From Cardiocondyla obscurior (Eukaryota > Arthropoda > Insecta > Hymenoptera > Formicidae), in contig NC_091887.1 in NCBI RefSeq assembly GCF_019399895.1, forward strand, positions 2,108,001 through 2,172,000: a DNA stretch of 64,000 nucleotides, in the 5' to 3' direction. The position numbers were made by a program, and so were the translations under genes. A model generated the notes under the pieces. That model made no database searches. It was given only the letters and a program-made list of their open reading frames with translations, and was not told the origin of the DNA. Shown piece by piece: positions 1-13,000 of this stretch. Positions within the stretch are counted from its first letter, which is position 1. Every line of letters begins with the position of its first letter.

Positions 1-3000
1 AGAAAGAACCGAGGGGGACGTGGAGGGGGCCGGGTAAAGCAGGGCTTCCCGTAGGTCGCAATATGGGGAGGGGTTGGGAAAAGGGTGGCCCGCGGAAGGG
101 CGCGGTGGCGGGTACGGACGGTGGCGAAGTGCGGTCAAGTGTACTGGGTAACTAGGTCAATGAGAAAACCAAGAGAGAGAGAGAGAGAGACGTTGTTATC
201 GTGGGAGCGCAGGCGCAATCGCGCCCTTCCGTTCCCGCCCGCGTTCCGCCACCCTTACGTTCACCCCGCGCCGCGTCACCCACTTTTCCCGAAAGTCCTT
301 CCCGGAAGGCATCCGTCTCCGCGTGATGGAACAATTCAAATCCCGGTCTTTCTGCAGACATGCCGAATCGTTCACTTCCCTTCGTTGAGAGACCCGCGGG
401 AAGATTCGACGGAGATATCCACGGTATCTCTTTGTTGTTTATGGGAAAAACCTTTCAAGGGAAAAAAAAAAAAGAAAAAAAAAATTCGCGACGGGACAAA
501 CACATTTCTTATCGTAAATATGGGTAAACTTTTTCCCTGATTTTTTTTTCTTTCCCCTCTTAAATCAGCAAGATTCTTAAAGAACGTATTGATTTTTATT
601 TTATTTCTTTGTGCACGAAAAAAAAAATGAAAAAAAAAACTGCTAAGTATTTACGTGCCTCTTTTTCACGATATCTCAATACCTTATTTCAGTTTTTAAA
701 CCTTTTTTTTTTCTTCTTTTTCTTTTTTACGATTATGAAAAGGAATCATTTAATCATTCAAATTTTTATTTAAAAATATCGTTAGAAATTTATTTTAAAG
801 TAAAATTAAAGAAACTGTTTTCTCTTCTCTCTTTCCGTCTTTCTTTCATTATTATTCTCGAGAACCAGCCGCTCTAAAACCGTCGTCGGTCCAAAGTTCC
901 GCTTCTTCAAGCGTCTTTAAAAGCAAGCTATTGAAGTTTGCAAATTTATTCACCGGCGATCATAGTTCCATTCGTCGGAATCGGTTACGGTGTTGGTTCG
1001 CCGCTGCTGGTGTTCGAGCTTCCAGCACATTTCGCTAATCCTGCGTTTATCCGGGACGGAGAGATGCTTAGAAGCAGTTTCGCTAAGGACGCAGAATTTT
1101 CGAACGATCTCGCGTAAATGGGACGCGAGTATGCCGCAGGAATTTCTGAGCGACCTCGATTATTGGAAGCGAGACATTGGACGCGAGACTGTTGCCGAAA
1201 TAAAAATTGCAAAATTAACAGAGCCGCGACGCCGAGTATTCCCGGGGACATTTACGAAAGAGGAGATTAACGCGATTAATTATTATCCCGCGGACGTGAG
1301 GCTCGCCTTTCATAATATTTAAGGCATAAATTTAGCCTAGGGGTGGATTAATCTCTTCATAGGAAAATACGTATCGATCGCCGGCGAGATTATCCAGCGT
1401 TGTCGCAACAAGTGTATGAATAATGTGCATACTCGTTGGTAAACGCGCAGCCGATGCCAATTCACCTCAGCCGACGTTATCGTTAACATCGTTCGCACGT
1501 ACGACGACGGTAAACCTCGCTCGCTAGGCCGCACTTAGACGGGCATTAATCGTCATCAAGTTCGCCGTCGTGCGCCATGGTTTATCATACGCGTTTGCTA
1601 TCTCTTAAAAAAAAAAAAAAAAAAAAAGAGAGAAAAAAATTATTTTATCGCCAGAATCTCCACGCATTGTGTCGCCGCTCGTCTCCAAACGTTCTCGGGC
1701 ACGAGACAACGTAGGCAACCCTCTTTCATCGCGCGGTTCCAAGTTGTCGCGTCGCTCGGAATAAAACGCCGCCGTCGGGGTCTCGCGCACGCGCCTCTTC
1801 AGCGCTAGTGTGAGTGCCGACGCATTGCCCGTACGCACACGTAGACGCACAGCGTGTGCAGCGTGTGTACGCGGGTATACGTCCAAGCGCTGTGCAGTAC
1901 AAGGTGGTCCAAGTGCATCGGGTAAATGGGTCAAGCGAATTAATTCACGCTGGCTGGCAGGCAGGCCGCGGCGGCTCCGTGCCTCTCGCTACGCACAACA
2001 AAAACAATATAGAAACCCCGTCCGCTGCTCGCGAAGTAAAAGGCTAAAGCGACACACGCGCGCGAAATACGAGCAAACACGAAAACCACATTAACGAGCA
2101 ACGTCGAGGGCTTGTGTCTTGTCGCAGGTAAAAAAAAAAGAAAAAAAGTATCGTAAAACTCGGAGCTTGAAGAGGGAAGAGGGGTACTACTTTTCGCTTA
2201 TTTCGAACTCCAGCGACTCCGCGACGACGAATAAATTACGTTTTTCCGCCGCCGTGTCTCGTGGGTTAATATATATGTTTCATTCCGCCGTGGGCACCTT
2301 GCCTTTTCCGATGATACCGCACCGGGCTTTTGAAATTTTAAATGTCGCTTTGTCTAAATTGAACCCGTCGTCTTCGCAAAAAACATAACTCGAGACGCGT
2401 GTCGCGGTTACGTTTTAATCTACGGATACCTGACCGTTGTTTAGAACAATAATTAATTAACTTTTACATTATCGGGAATAAATACAAACGGTGGATGATG
2501 AATAAAGTGAAGTTTTTTTCTTCTTCTTCTTCTTCTTTTTTTTTTTTTTATGCGTGCTCCGCGGCTCAACTCGACCGAAAGTTTACGCCGCGTTATCTGT
2601 AAACGAAGGATTTATCTAGTATTACGAATACGCGTTTATCGTAACTCGGCACGGTTATCATCGATGCCTCTCAAAACGTCTTCCGGCAAGAACCCGACGG
2701 AAACTTATGCGCGCGATTGCCTTATCGTGCAGAACAAACATTGCAATGCAGTTACAATGTTGCACGCATTATAAACGCCGTGGCGTATTTATTTCCGCGC
2801 GAATTACCAAATTGATGCCATAACAATGTATTTACGCAGCGCCGCGGAGGAGGCGAAAAGGAGAATTGATGACCCAGAGTCTTGCAATATGCATCGCGTA
2901 TTACAATTAATGCCATAAATTAAGTAGTTTTCGCACGTATCAATACGTACTTCGCATCCACTTAGCCGCCGGGTATTATCGCGCTTAATGCGATCGATAA

Positions 3001-5806
3001 TTACTTTTTCATTTCTTTAATAATTTTTATTACAGCTCCGCGTTAATTCCATAAATCCACGTAATATTACGTTAAACGCGTAGCCGTCGTAACTAACACA
3101 ATACAAAACCCCATAACGATACACTTCGCACGCCGGGAATAGAATGCAGAGGCAATTTTTCAACCCGCAGGGCCCATAAAAACGGGAATTCTGTTTTCCA
3201 GCGCGTCGACAGAAATATTTTCATATTTAAAGCGACGGGCACAGACTTTCTACTGCCAAATGTGTCATAGGAAATGTCACAGCAGAGGAAAATATTTAAG
3301 CGGTTAGCTACGCCTTTCTCTCTCCCCTTTTTTCGTTCACGAAAAAAATGCCACACTTTCACCATGGGCACCCCGTAGCGTAGTCGAGACACGGGTGGAC
3401 CCGTCTTAAAGCGCGTGTATAGAGCGCGTATAGTTCTCGACGAGTATTTAGGCACGCAGTCAGAATTTATGCTCGGTAAACGTGCAAATATAATTCGAAA
3501 GAAAAAAAAAAGAAAGAAAGAAAGAAAGAGGAAGGAAAGAAAGAAAGAAGGGAAAAATAAAAATGAAAATTTTTCACAAAAAGAGTAGCTTAGCGTCGCT
3601 TTTGCCGTTGACGACACGCATGCGGATCCGCTGGTAACACACATTGGTGCCAGCCAGAAATCAGGTCACTCGTATCAAAGTGACCTACATACCGTTATCA
3701 TCCGTATTATCGCCTTTGATAAAGCGTTTATTAACCACACGATTATACAGCCAGTGAAAGATCCATAAAGGACGTTTTTATCCCTCTCTCTTTATTCCGC
3801 TGCCCAACTTGAAGTCGCGAGGCGTTGTTCATGCGTCAGCGGTAACGTCGGAGTCGGTCAATTCTCCGTTACCATAGGTGACCCACGTAATAGCCATTCG
3901 GGAGTAATCCCAGCCTGGAATAGATTTCCCGGTTCTCATCTTTCCTTCCTCTCCCTGTTTCTCTTTTGCTCTCCCTTGAATTTTTCTCTCTCCCCTCCTC
4001 GGCCCGAACGTGCCGCTTCCCTTCGAGATTCGCACGGCCGCTTGCCGAACGATCGCCTATCGATTCCCTTTTTTATTTATCCCTTACCCGCCTTCGCTTT
4101 GACGGCCGCGGCGGTAATAATAATTCAGGGTAAAAACGCTTTATTCCTCTCGCGCGATGCCGCGCTAAAAATAACGGATAACAAACGACGCGGCTGACCT
4201 TCGTCCTGGCCACCGTCCTTCCTCGGCGCTTCGAACACTTCTGCTCGATCTAATTGCATGTATATCCGCCGCTGGAAACTTCAGCGAAAATCATGCCGAA
4301 AATAATCGGTATTCCCTTTCCCGACGTTGATATCGCGACCCGATTAACTTCGACGTGGAGGATCCCGGAAGACCGGAGGATAGAATTCGCGACCGACGCG
4401 TGAAATTGCTCGCGCGAAGGAAAATATATTTTCACAGAGAGAGCCGCGTTCGCGCGGGGAATTAAAAATTGAAAAGCCGCGAAGATTAACCGGCCGCGAA
4501 ATTTAATTGCAGCGGATGTCGCAATTTTAAGTAACGTCACCCTTGACCTAGAAATAGTCGCGAGGGAAGTAGTTTACACCCCAGCGGCCTGAAATAGAAC
4601 AGACATTTTCGTCGAACCGAGTTTGTCAAGATTGCCGATAAATCTCCATTCACAGTTAATTCAGGACTTTGTATTATCATCAAAAATTTTACCTCCCGTG
4701 ACCCCCTTTTTTTTTTTTTTCTTTTCTTCTTTCTTACTGGAGTTCCAATTATGTATAATAAAAATGTGAGTGGCAAAACCTTATCAAATTAAGAAAGGTA
4801 GACTGATCAAATATTAAGCGAGATGAATCGCTTAAAATTATGCCCCACCTTAAAATTGAACGACCATCGTCTGTTACAATTTTTTTTTTTTTACGGCGCC
4901 TTAATCCGACACTCAAGTTATACTCGGGGTCTGGTCAATTTCTCTCAATATTCGCATGTGTAAAAAAAAAAATTAATCCAAAATTACCCCATGATATTTT
5001 GATACCATTAAAAAGTAACGGCCCGCAAGTATTTCAAGAGCGAGACGAACTTTTTATTCCTTTTCGTTATTTATAAATTTACATTATTATTTCATGAGTA
5101 CGGTCGTTCTTATGTGATCGTTCGCGTACGCAGTACATACTCGAGTTATATCGCACAAAAAAAAAATAAAATAAAATAAAAATATACAGACACGAATAAA
5201 AACGAAGTAGTCTGAGCGCGTTTAAAATTTTAACAGTTAAAAAAAAAAAAAAAAGAAAGAAAAGAAAGAAGAAAAAAGGGAAAAAGGGCAGAATATAAGA
5301 CTCGTTCGCGAAAAGCATTTATGAATGATGAAGGAGCGACAGAGAGGAAAAGTAAGCTTTTGCGGCATTGCGGAGTGACGCGCTCTCTCGCGCGGGCGAA
5401 AGTGCAAGCAAGAATGTCGAGAATAATCGCGACGACGGGAGGGAAAAGAGGGAGAGTGTCGGCGGCTTACCTCACTCACGGCACGACGGCTTGTCCGAGC
5501 CGAGAGCGGAGCGCTTGCATCTTCGCGTAACCGCACGACGTAACAGCCGTAACTAGTACCATTGCCAATGAAAGCCGACGTCGCGGAAAGTAAAAGCGGA
5601 TGAGCCAGTTTTCGCGCGGCGCGACGTGAAATGGGGAAAGAGAAAGAGAGAGGAGGGCAGAATCGCGACGATAAACGTGCTAAGGCCGGCCGGCGAAACG
5701 AGAGCGAAAGACTTTCGCCCATTCATTGCTCTTGACGCGGCTCTTGAGTCGGCTCGTTAAAGAGATCGCTATATCTGTTGCCCTAGAGCACTATATATAA
5801 ATAGAC

Positions 5807-5837
<31 letters not shown>

Positions 5838-8800
5838 CTTGGCGGAATCTGATTAATGCATGACGCATCGCTTGATCGTAACCGCGGTTATTTTCGATGA
5901 ATTAGCGATAACGCGACTTCGCGCGATTTCTTTACGTTCTCGATTGCTTGTCGCGATGTAATCGGTATGCAGCGGTTTACAAACACATTTTAATATCGTG
6001 TCAGACCTCCTTTGTGCGATTACGAAAGCTTTTGTTCTTAATAAATTTGATATTACTTTAATAACAAGACTGTGCTACCTCGACGGTGGCCTGGGCGCAT
6101 CGCAGAAATATTATTTGCACTGAAATAATAATTGTCGCGCGATGCACGTTGAATTTGCTTTACGTAAAAATACGTACGCGCGGGGACTTTATCTCTTTCT
6201 TTCTTTCTTATCGCTGCGCGTTCCGACTCAACCGGAATTATTCCTTAAGGAAATTACCGGTCATTATGGTCGCCAATCATTATCATCGGCCTTACTTTTC
6301 ATAGCGTCGAGCTTCACGTACCCCCGATTCCACCTCCAACCTTGAAAATCATCCTGCTCGAATTCCCGCGCGAAAAGAAACGAGCCGCATTCCAGTCGAG
6401 ATATCTGCCTTTCGTAATCATATCAAATAATTTTTCGGTCAAGGTCGAGACTGCCCATGACTTTTTCCAATCTCGAGATATGTAATGAAAAAAAAGAAAA
6501 AAAAAAGGGGGGAGAACAGTTTACAAGGTAGCCCGCGAATGTTTGTTGTAATTGTCAGACGTTGCGTGCGTATAACTCACAACGAAATTACGCGCGTCGA
6601 ACGCGCGAATTTGCATCTTTAACATGCAAAAGAGCGCATACATTTCTACGGAATAGTCAACTTCAAATGAAGCGCGTGTCTTATTGGAGCAAGGATATCG
6701 CGAAGTATTCAATTCTTTAATTTTATATTTAAACGACTTAAATTATTAATATCGAGCTTTATTAATTATTTGAATATTCATCATTTTGTTTAAAAATAGT
6801 AATTAATTTCTATAAAAATTGTAAAGTTAAAGCACTTAAATTAGATAGCAATGTTCTAAGATAGATAGGCGTATTCATTTATATTATCGCTGGAATTATT
6901 TGAAAAAAATACATTTAATTCTTCAATTTTATATTTAAACGACTTAAAATATTAATATCGAGCTTTATTAATATTTTGAATATTCATCATTTTGTTTAAA
7001 AATAGTAATTAATTTCTATGAAAATTGTAAAGTTAAAGCATTTAAATTAGATAACATTGTTCTAAGATAAATAGGCGTATTTATTCATATTATCGTTGAA
7101 ATTATTTGTGAAAAATACATTTATAATCACATTTAAACATTTTCTTTTTTAACGTCAACCTTTTTGATAAAAAAAATTCTATTTTTAAACCAACTTTTTA
7201 CATAGTAAGCTAAAAAAAGAAAATTAATATTTATTAAAATTATTAAAGCTAAAAAGCAGACTTGATTTTCATTTAATTTTACAATTTACTGATTGTAAAA
7301 CACATTGCAATGACGTTCAGGTAGACGAGAGGTATATTTCAATTTCGACCTAATTTATAAGGCTGGGCTATAAAACTTTAGGCGCTTCCCAGGAGGCGAT
7401 AGTAAGTGATGAAAGTCATTAAAAAAAAGATGTCAAAACATATAATAGAGAAAGGTACCAAAGGGACTATATTGCGCCAAGTCCCTTCTTTCTCTCGGTC
7501 CTTTCTTCACTTTCCAAGAATAGAATGCTGCTCAGCGTGCGAGAACTCGAAACTGTTAATGACTGCCACGTTCCACGCTCGTAGGGACACTCGTTTCTTT
7601 TTTTTTTTTTTTATTTTCTTTTCAGAATTGGAATCGTTTTAGAATCTCCTGCTATCGAATAAACGCTCCGCGTCGATTCCGCGTTAGCGCGGCGAAGTAG
7701 AACGACTTAATTCTAGATCCGGCACGCCTACTCTTTACGTTATTGTCATGGGATCATTAGAGCGGCGATAAAATCTATCAACATTTCCCTATTGCGTTAC
7801 CGAACGACTTTTCTTTTCCGATACGTGATAGATCGGTCAATTTGAATTTTAAGACGAATATCTGCGAGTAGATCTCTCAGCGTTTTATTGCTCGGGTATT
7901 TGCGAAACGCAGTGGAAAAACAGACAGGTAAATAGCTCCGCGCACCGTTGGCAGACGCTTCGTTCAAGCGCCATTTCCTCTCATTTCTAGATTTTATAAG
8001 ATACCATTTTATTTAGACTCGTTTCGAAAAAAACGATAAAGTAACGCGTCTATTCGCGCTTTTGCGCAGTTATTTTTTTTTCCGCATGCGCATCCACGCA
8101 GCCGCTCGAGGCTAATGCGCAACGACACCTTCACATTCCGACCCGTTTGTAACTCAAAAACCACCGACGCGTGGTTTCTCGATAGCTTCGCGCTATGGGA
8201 AAAAAAAAATTCAACACCAGTTTTGAGTAAAGTGGTAAAGAAAAAAAAAAAAAAAGGATTATTTGCGGATTAACGCAGAAGTTAAGTCGTTTTCGAACGC
8301 GGCTTTTGAACATAATCTCAAAACTCTGTCGAGTTACTTTTTTTTTTTCTTTTTTTTCTCTCGCCACGTACGTAATAACGCGCTCTCGTATACAAATGAA
8401 CGCACGCGCGGCTCGCGATATTGCAATGATACGCTCGCCGATGCGTTCCGCGCGCACGCACGCACACGCACGCGGAGTGCACAGGCATAGATACATCACG
8501 AGCACACCAGCACGTGGTCTCTCGCGGTACCCCATGTGGGTAAATGTGTCAAGGACGTGCGAACTGGCCTGCAAAACGACGATTCGCGTTTCGTAGATGA
8601 AACATCGCTGTCTCTCCCTCTCCCGCTTTCTCTCTCTCGCTGTCTGTCTTGCTCTCTTACTTCCACCGTCGTTTCTGAGACAAAGCGAGCGGCGATTTTT
8701 GCGAAATCTTTATTGCAAGAGCACGCCGAATCGGACTTGAGAAATGGGTCACGCACCGGGGCCGTAGATTTTTATTTTTATTTTATTTTTATTTTTTTTT

Positions 8801-11800
8801 CTTTTTTTCGGCAACGTTCGCGGAAACTCTCGTGATCTACCCGTAGGGACCGAAGTTAATTTCGAACTGTATCCGTACGGTTCCGGAGAACCTGGTTTTC
8901 TTTTTCTTTATTTTTTTTTTTTTTTTTTCTCTGCCTATGAATCGTGTTACTGCCGTCACCATTGTCACACGAATTTGCGAACAATCGCCACTTTGTCTCA
9001 GGTATATTTGTTTAGAACCGAGGAAAATCTAGGTTAAACAAATATCGCTCCAGGTCACTTCGTCGTGCGAACGGCACGCGAGGCGTAAATAATCGTTGAC
9101 AGCAAAAAAAAAAAAAAAAGAAAAAAATAGAAAAAGAAAAAAAAAGAAGAAAGAAAAAGAAAGAACGACTCCTCGCTGGCATGCGTTTCCCTCGATAGAT
9201 CTTCGCAATGCCGTATCGGAATGTGTGAAGCGCGCGGGGCTCGGATACTCCAGATTTTCGTAAGCGTAACGCAAAAGGAGAATTCCACCCTCCCTCCCTC
9301 CACCTCCCCCCCCGCCCCCTTCTCACGCGACAGAAATATTCATTACGTTAATATACGACGTGTAACCACACAATCGGTTAGATTTTACTTTTAGTTTCGA
9401 AAATGGGATTGCGGAGTAGGGGTAGGCCTTGGCACACTTCGCACACCGAGACACACACCGTTGATGCCGAGAGAGCGCGAAGCGGCGAGAAAGAGAGAGA
9501 TAAAGATAGAGATACACATCGTACACCGGTACGCTCGTATTCCTCGCGACGAATATTACAAGCTATGATTCCGCGGCGGAGAGTAATCGCATCCCGAGAC
9601 GCGGTCTTCGAGAAACGAGCGCTCTTATCGGAAACCCTACCCCTCCCTCCCTCCCCCCCGAGCCTTCCCGTTTCTTATTAATAACGTACATTACTCGCGC
9701 GTCTCTTTCTCTCGGGCCGGCCCAGCTGCAGCGAGCGTTATCCCGCCACGAATAAATTACCCGCGTCCCAGTTCGGGAGACGGATCGCTCGAAAGGAAAA
9801 TTGATTCTTTCGTCTCGAAAAGTATCGTTTCGAATCCTCGTCGAAATTGAATCGGACGTCGAGCGCGCCGACCAGGAGCCGGACTTCGCAGCTTCCTGCA
9901 TTGGGAGGGGGATACCCCCGCGGTGTCGTCGCAGACTGCGATAATTAACCGCCGCACGCGGCACAATATAGCTTTATCGATTTATTAATATTTTGATCTC
10001 AAAAGACTAGCGGCGCATTTTTCCAATACTCCGATGGGTAGTAGATATTACGATGTTCTCCATGACCTAAATTACCTCAATTCAAAACAAGTTATCTGAG
10101 TTTCTGAATCTGGTTCACTCCTTTTTTTTTTTTTATCTTTTATTATGCATCTTATAATCAGTTCAACTGCAATTTGCATTGTCTTGGTTCAGTAAATTAT
10201 TTCGGTGCCCTACTTTAAAGTATAATTCGCTTCCTCTTTTTTTTTTTTTTTTCTTTCCTTATTTTATTTTTTTTTTAACTTCCCTTTAAAGAAAGATTTT
10301 GATTTCATATATTCGATTTTATCAGATATTGAATTCATATCGTTATTATAATTTTTTGTTCACCACCCTTCTTCGCGAAAGATAAGATTTTTCTTTGTCA
10401 GCGTCATACGTCCTACCATCGTTTTTTTTTTTTAATGATTGTTTACTCGGTTATTCATATCTGAGTTAAATAAAATTACTTCATATTCTTTTCAAAGAAT
10501 GTATGCTACGCTGTCTATAACTGGGTCAAGATTCCTCAAGTTGGACCGTGTTCCTTGGCAAGTTTCGAACTTTCGTTATAGATCCCCGAGATGCGCGAGG
10601 TATTCTCGCGTGGCTCGCCGTCGTGGCAATTATTCCGATCGACGTCGCGAGGGACGAAATTTGCACGTCTATCCGGCTGTGGGGTGTTTAAAGGATCACC
10701 GGCGACGCTAATTGACCCAGAAATCGAGCGCGATGCCGATAACGGTCGCATAATTTCGATCTATACGGGTAAAAGGACTCGCCTCGCCGTCGTTGACTGT
10801 CGGCCGTTATCACGTCGCGCCGAGTCCTGAGTTCGCGTAACGAGTTTTACGCCGAGTAAAAACACGCAATAAATATGTATACGTTCATAAACGTAGCGCG
10901 ATATAAAAATACAAAGGGGGAAGAGAAAAAAAAAAGAGCGCAGCGCCGAGGTGCGCCGGGTATACCGTCGCGTCGCAGCCGCGTCGCGCTTCGACGACGT
11001 TTTCGCACGATGAATCGCTTGTTTCATACCACTCCGTCTATAATTCTTCTCTATCCCTTTTATATACTATTAATCGTCCGCGATAACGAGCCGACGAACG
11101 CACAGACCACCGCACGATCGCGTCGCGTCCGCGATCGCGTCGCATCGCGTCGGCGGCGAGCCTCCACGTGCTGGCCAATTCTGTCGGCGACATGCTAAAC
11201 GATATTATCGTTAATTGGAGCGTTGCAATTGGACCGTGTTACGCAACCGCGGTGACACCGAGTGTGACATTTTTGCAAATCGACGAGACTTATTTGAATA
11301 AAGAACAGGACGTTTGTTTTCTCTCTTTTTTTTTTACTCGCCTCTCTTTTATTCATTTTTTTTTTCTCTCTCTCTTTTCTTTTTTTTTCCTTTTTTTTTT
11401 TTCTTTTTTTATCAACTCACGACCCGACGCAATTACACCCGGTATACTCGTAATGCGCAACGTTACGTTGCGTAACGCGGTGCAACCGCCGCGCCGAAAA
11501 CGCGACACTCGAAAGTGAAACCGATTCCGTCCGATTCCTCCGCCCTCGACGCGTCGCAGGTAATTATCTACGCCGCCCCGTGCCTCGGCAGGCGGACGCA
11601 ATTTTAATATCGCAATCGTAGCTGCGAGAGAAAAATAAAATAAAATAAAAATAAAAAAAAAAGGGGAAATAAAATGAAAAAGAAGAGTCCGAGAGAATCC
11701 TTAGCTCGCGGACGCGCCCGCGTGTACGGCGACTACCAAACGGCCGCGTTGCGCCGTCGATTTTACACTTTGAAAGTTTCTGGGTCGCGGCGTGCGGATG

Positions 11801-13000
11801 GGCTTTCACTTTCCTCCGTTCCTTCTTCCGTTCTTTCGTGCGCGTTCCGTGCTGGCCGCCGAGGCCCTTTTCGCTTTCGTTTGACCCTTTTTTCTTTTTT
11901 TTTTTCCTTTTTTTTTTTTTTTCTTCCCCGCTCGCGACAATTTTTATTCCACCTGCGTCGTCGACCAATTTAACGCCATCGGGCAATTTTTTCCGCGGGC
12001 ATTTCTACTCGGTAAAAATAATGCGTGAGCGTGCGTGCGTGCGTGCGGGCGTTCGGACGCGACGGCGCTCGCGCGGGTACGCACTTCCGATCCCCGCGGG
12101 TTCGAACAAAAGGCACAGGCCGCTCTGTTTAAAGGCATGCCGGCACAATGAGAAACGGAAGTTCGATCGATCGTGCGTATTTTTTTTTTTTTTTTTTCCA
12201 GTGAGGATTCGAGTCACGGTTCCCCGTTCGCTTCGTTCGGAAGTTACGGAATTTACGCAATCTATTACGTCCCGCGTATCCGTGACGAACCGATCTCGTA
12301 ATGCATCTTCGAATACAATAAATATTAAATCTATGTTATGAAACCAGCGAGGCGCAAGAGGCACTTCGTACATAAAGTGATTTTCAAGCGGAAACGTAAC
12401 GATGGCTCTTTAATGCGTTTTTAAACGCAATGGGATACTCTAAATGAGAGTATTGTTTTGTATTTCGCCGAGTATATAAGACGGCATTTTGAAAACTTCC
12501 TATTGAACGAGTGCGCTTACCGTGGTGAATAACGAAATAAGTAAATAACGAAAGGGGACGAGCGGAAGTGTTTTGTAACACAATTCCTCTATTTTATTTA
12601 TTTTATTTTATTTTATTTTTTATTTAATTTAATTTAATTAAATTTTTTTTTTTTTTCCTTTTTTTTGGAATGAATTTTATTCTTTTCGATCAGGTTGTGC
12701 TTTATCCTTCGCTTACACATCCTTCGCTTATGCGAGCACCGACTCCGCTACGCAATCGCTTATCATGCTTTCTACACGCTTTCGTGCTGCTTTATTTTTT
12801 TTTTTTTTCGTACTGTGTACGGCTTGATAAACGCGGGCGAAGCCCGAATCGGCCGTTCTACGAGCGCCCGATAGTTATCATAAGAATGGCTCTATTATGG
12901 AATCAATGCCGAGACATGTTTGTCCCCGGGGTTATTTTTCTCGAAAAGCTCCCCGGTAAATAAATCAGGTTATTACGCATTCTCGGATGCTGCCGAAGCG
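1..13000. other. gene-poor upstream region
   Basis: I see no convincing gene here. Open frames are short and mostly run through poly(A)/poly(T) or GA/CT tracts, giving Lys/Arg- or Phe/Ser-rich products without domains. The DNA is rich in CpG and in homopolymer runs (for example 1612-1627, 5237-5254, 8237-8255, 9104-9119, 10239-10252). The one larger structure is the tandem duplication at 6711-7122, listed separately. The region probably belongs to the intergenic or distal regulatory space 5' of ftz-f1. Non-coding first exons of ftz-f1 could lie here unseen. Confidence 0.5.
6711..7122. repeat. two-copy tandem duplication, period about 206 bp
   Basis: The 20-base stretch TTTTATATTTAAACGACTTA begins at 6721 and again at 6927, a spacing of 206 bases. 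Similarity continues through the unit: both copies share AATATCGAGCTTTATTAAT, ATTCATCATTTTGTTTAAAA and a stretch ending in AGGCGTATT. The copies differ by scattered substitutions and small indels. The unit is AT-rich, unlike its CpG-rich surroundings, and has no open frame. Confidence 0.9.

Noticed and set aside
85..540. 151-codon open frame
   Set aside because: Runs through GA repeats and a poly(A) tract giving KKKKKK; no domain and no splice context.
3093..3644. 183-codon minus-strand frame
   Set aside because: Its Phe/Leu/Ser-rich part is the complement of AAAG repeats at 3499-3552; nothing recognisable elsewhere.
6439..6447. TCAAGGTCG, matching the FTZ-F1 site YCAAGGYCR (another at 26345-26353)
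   Set aside because: About four matches are expected by chance in 64 kb on both strands, so autoregulation cannot be claimed.
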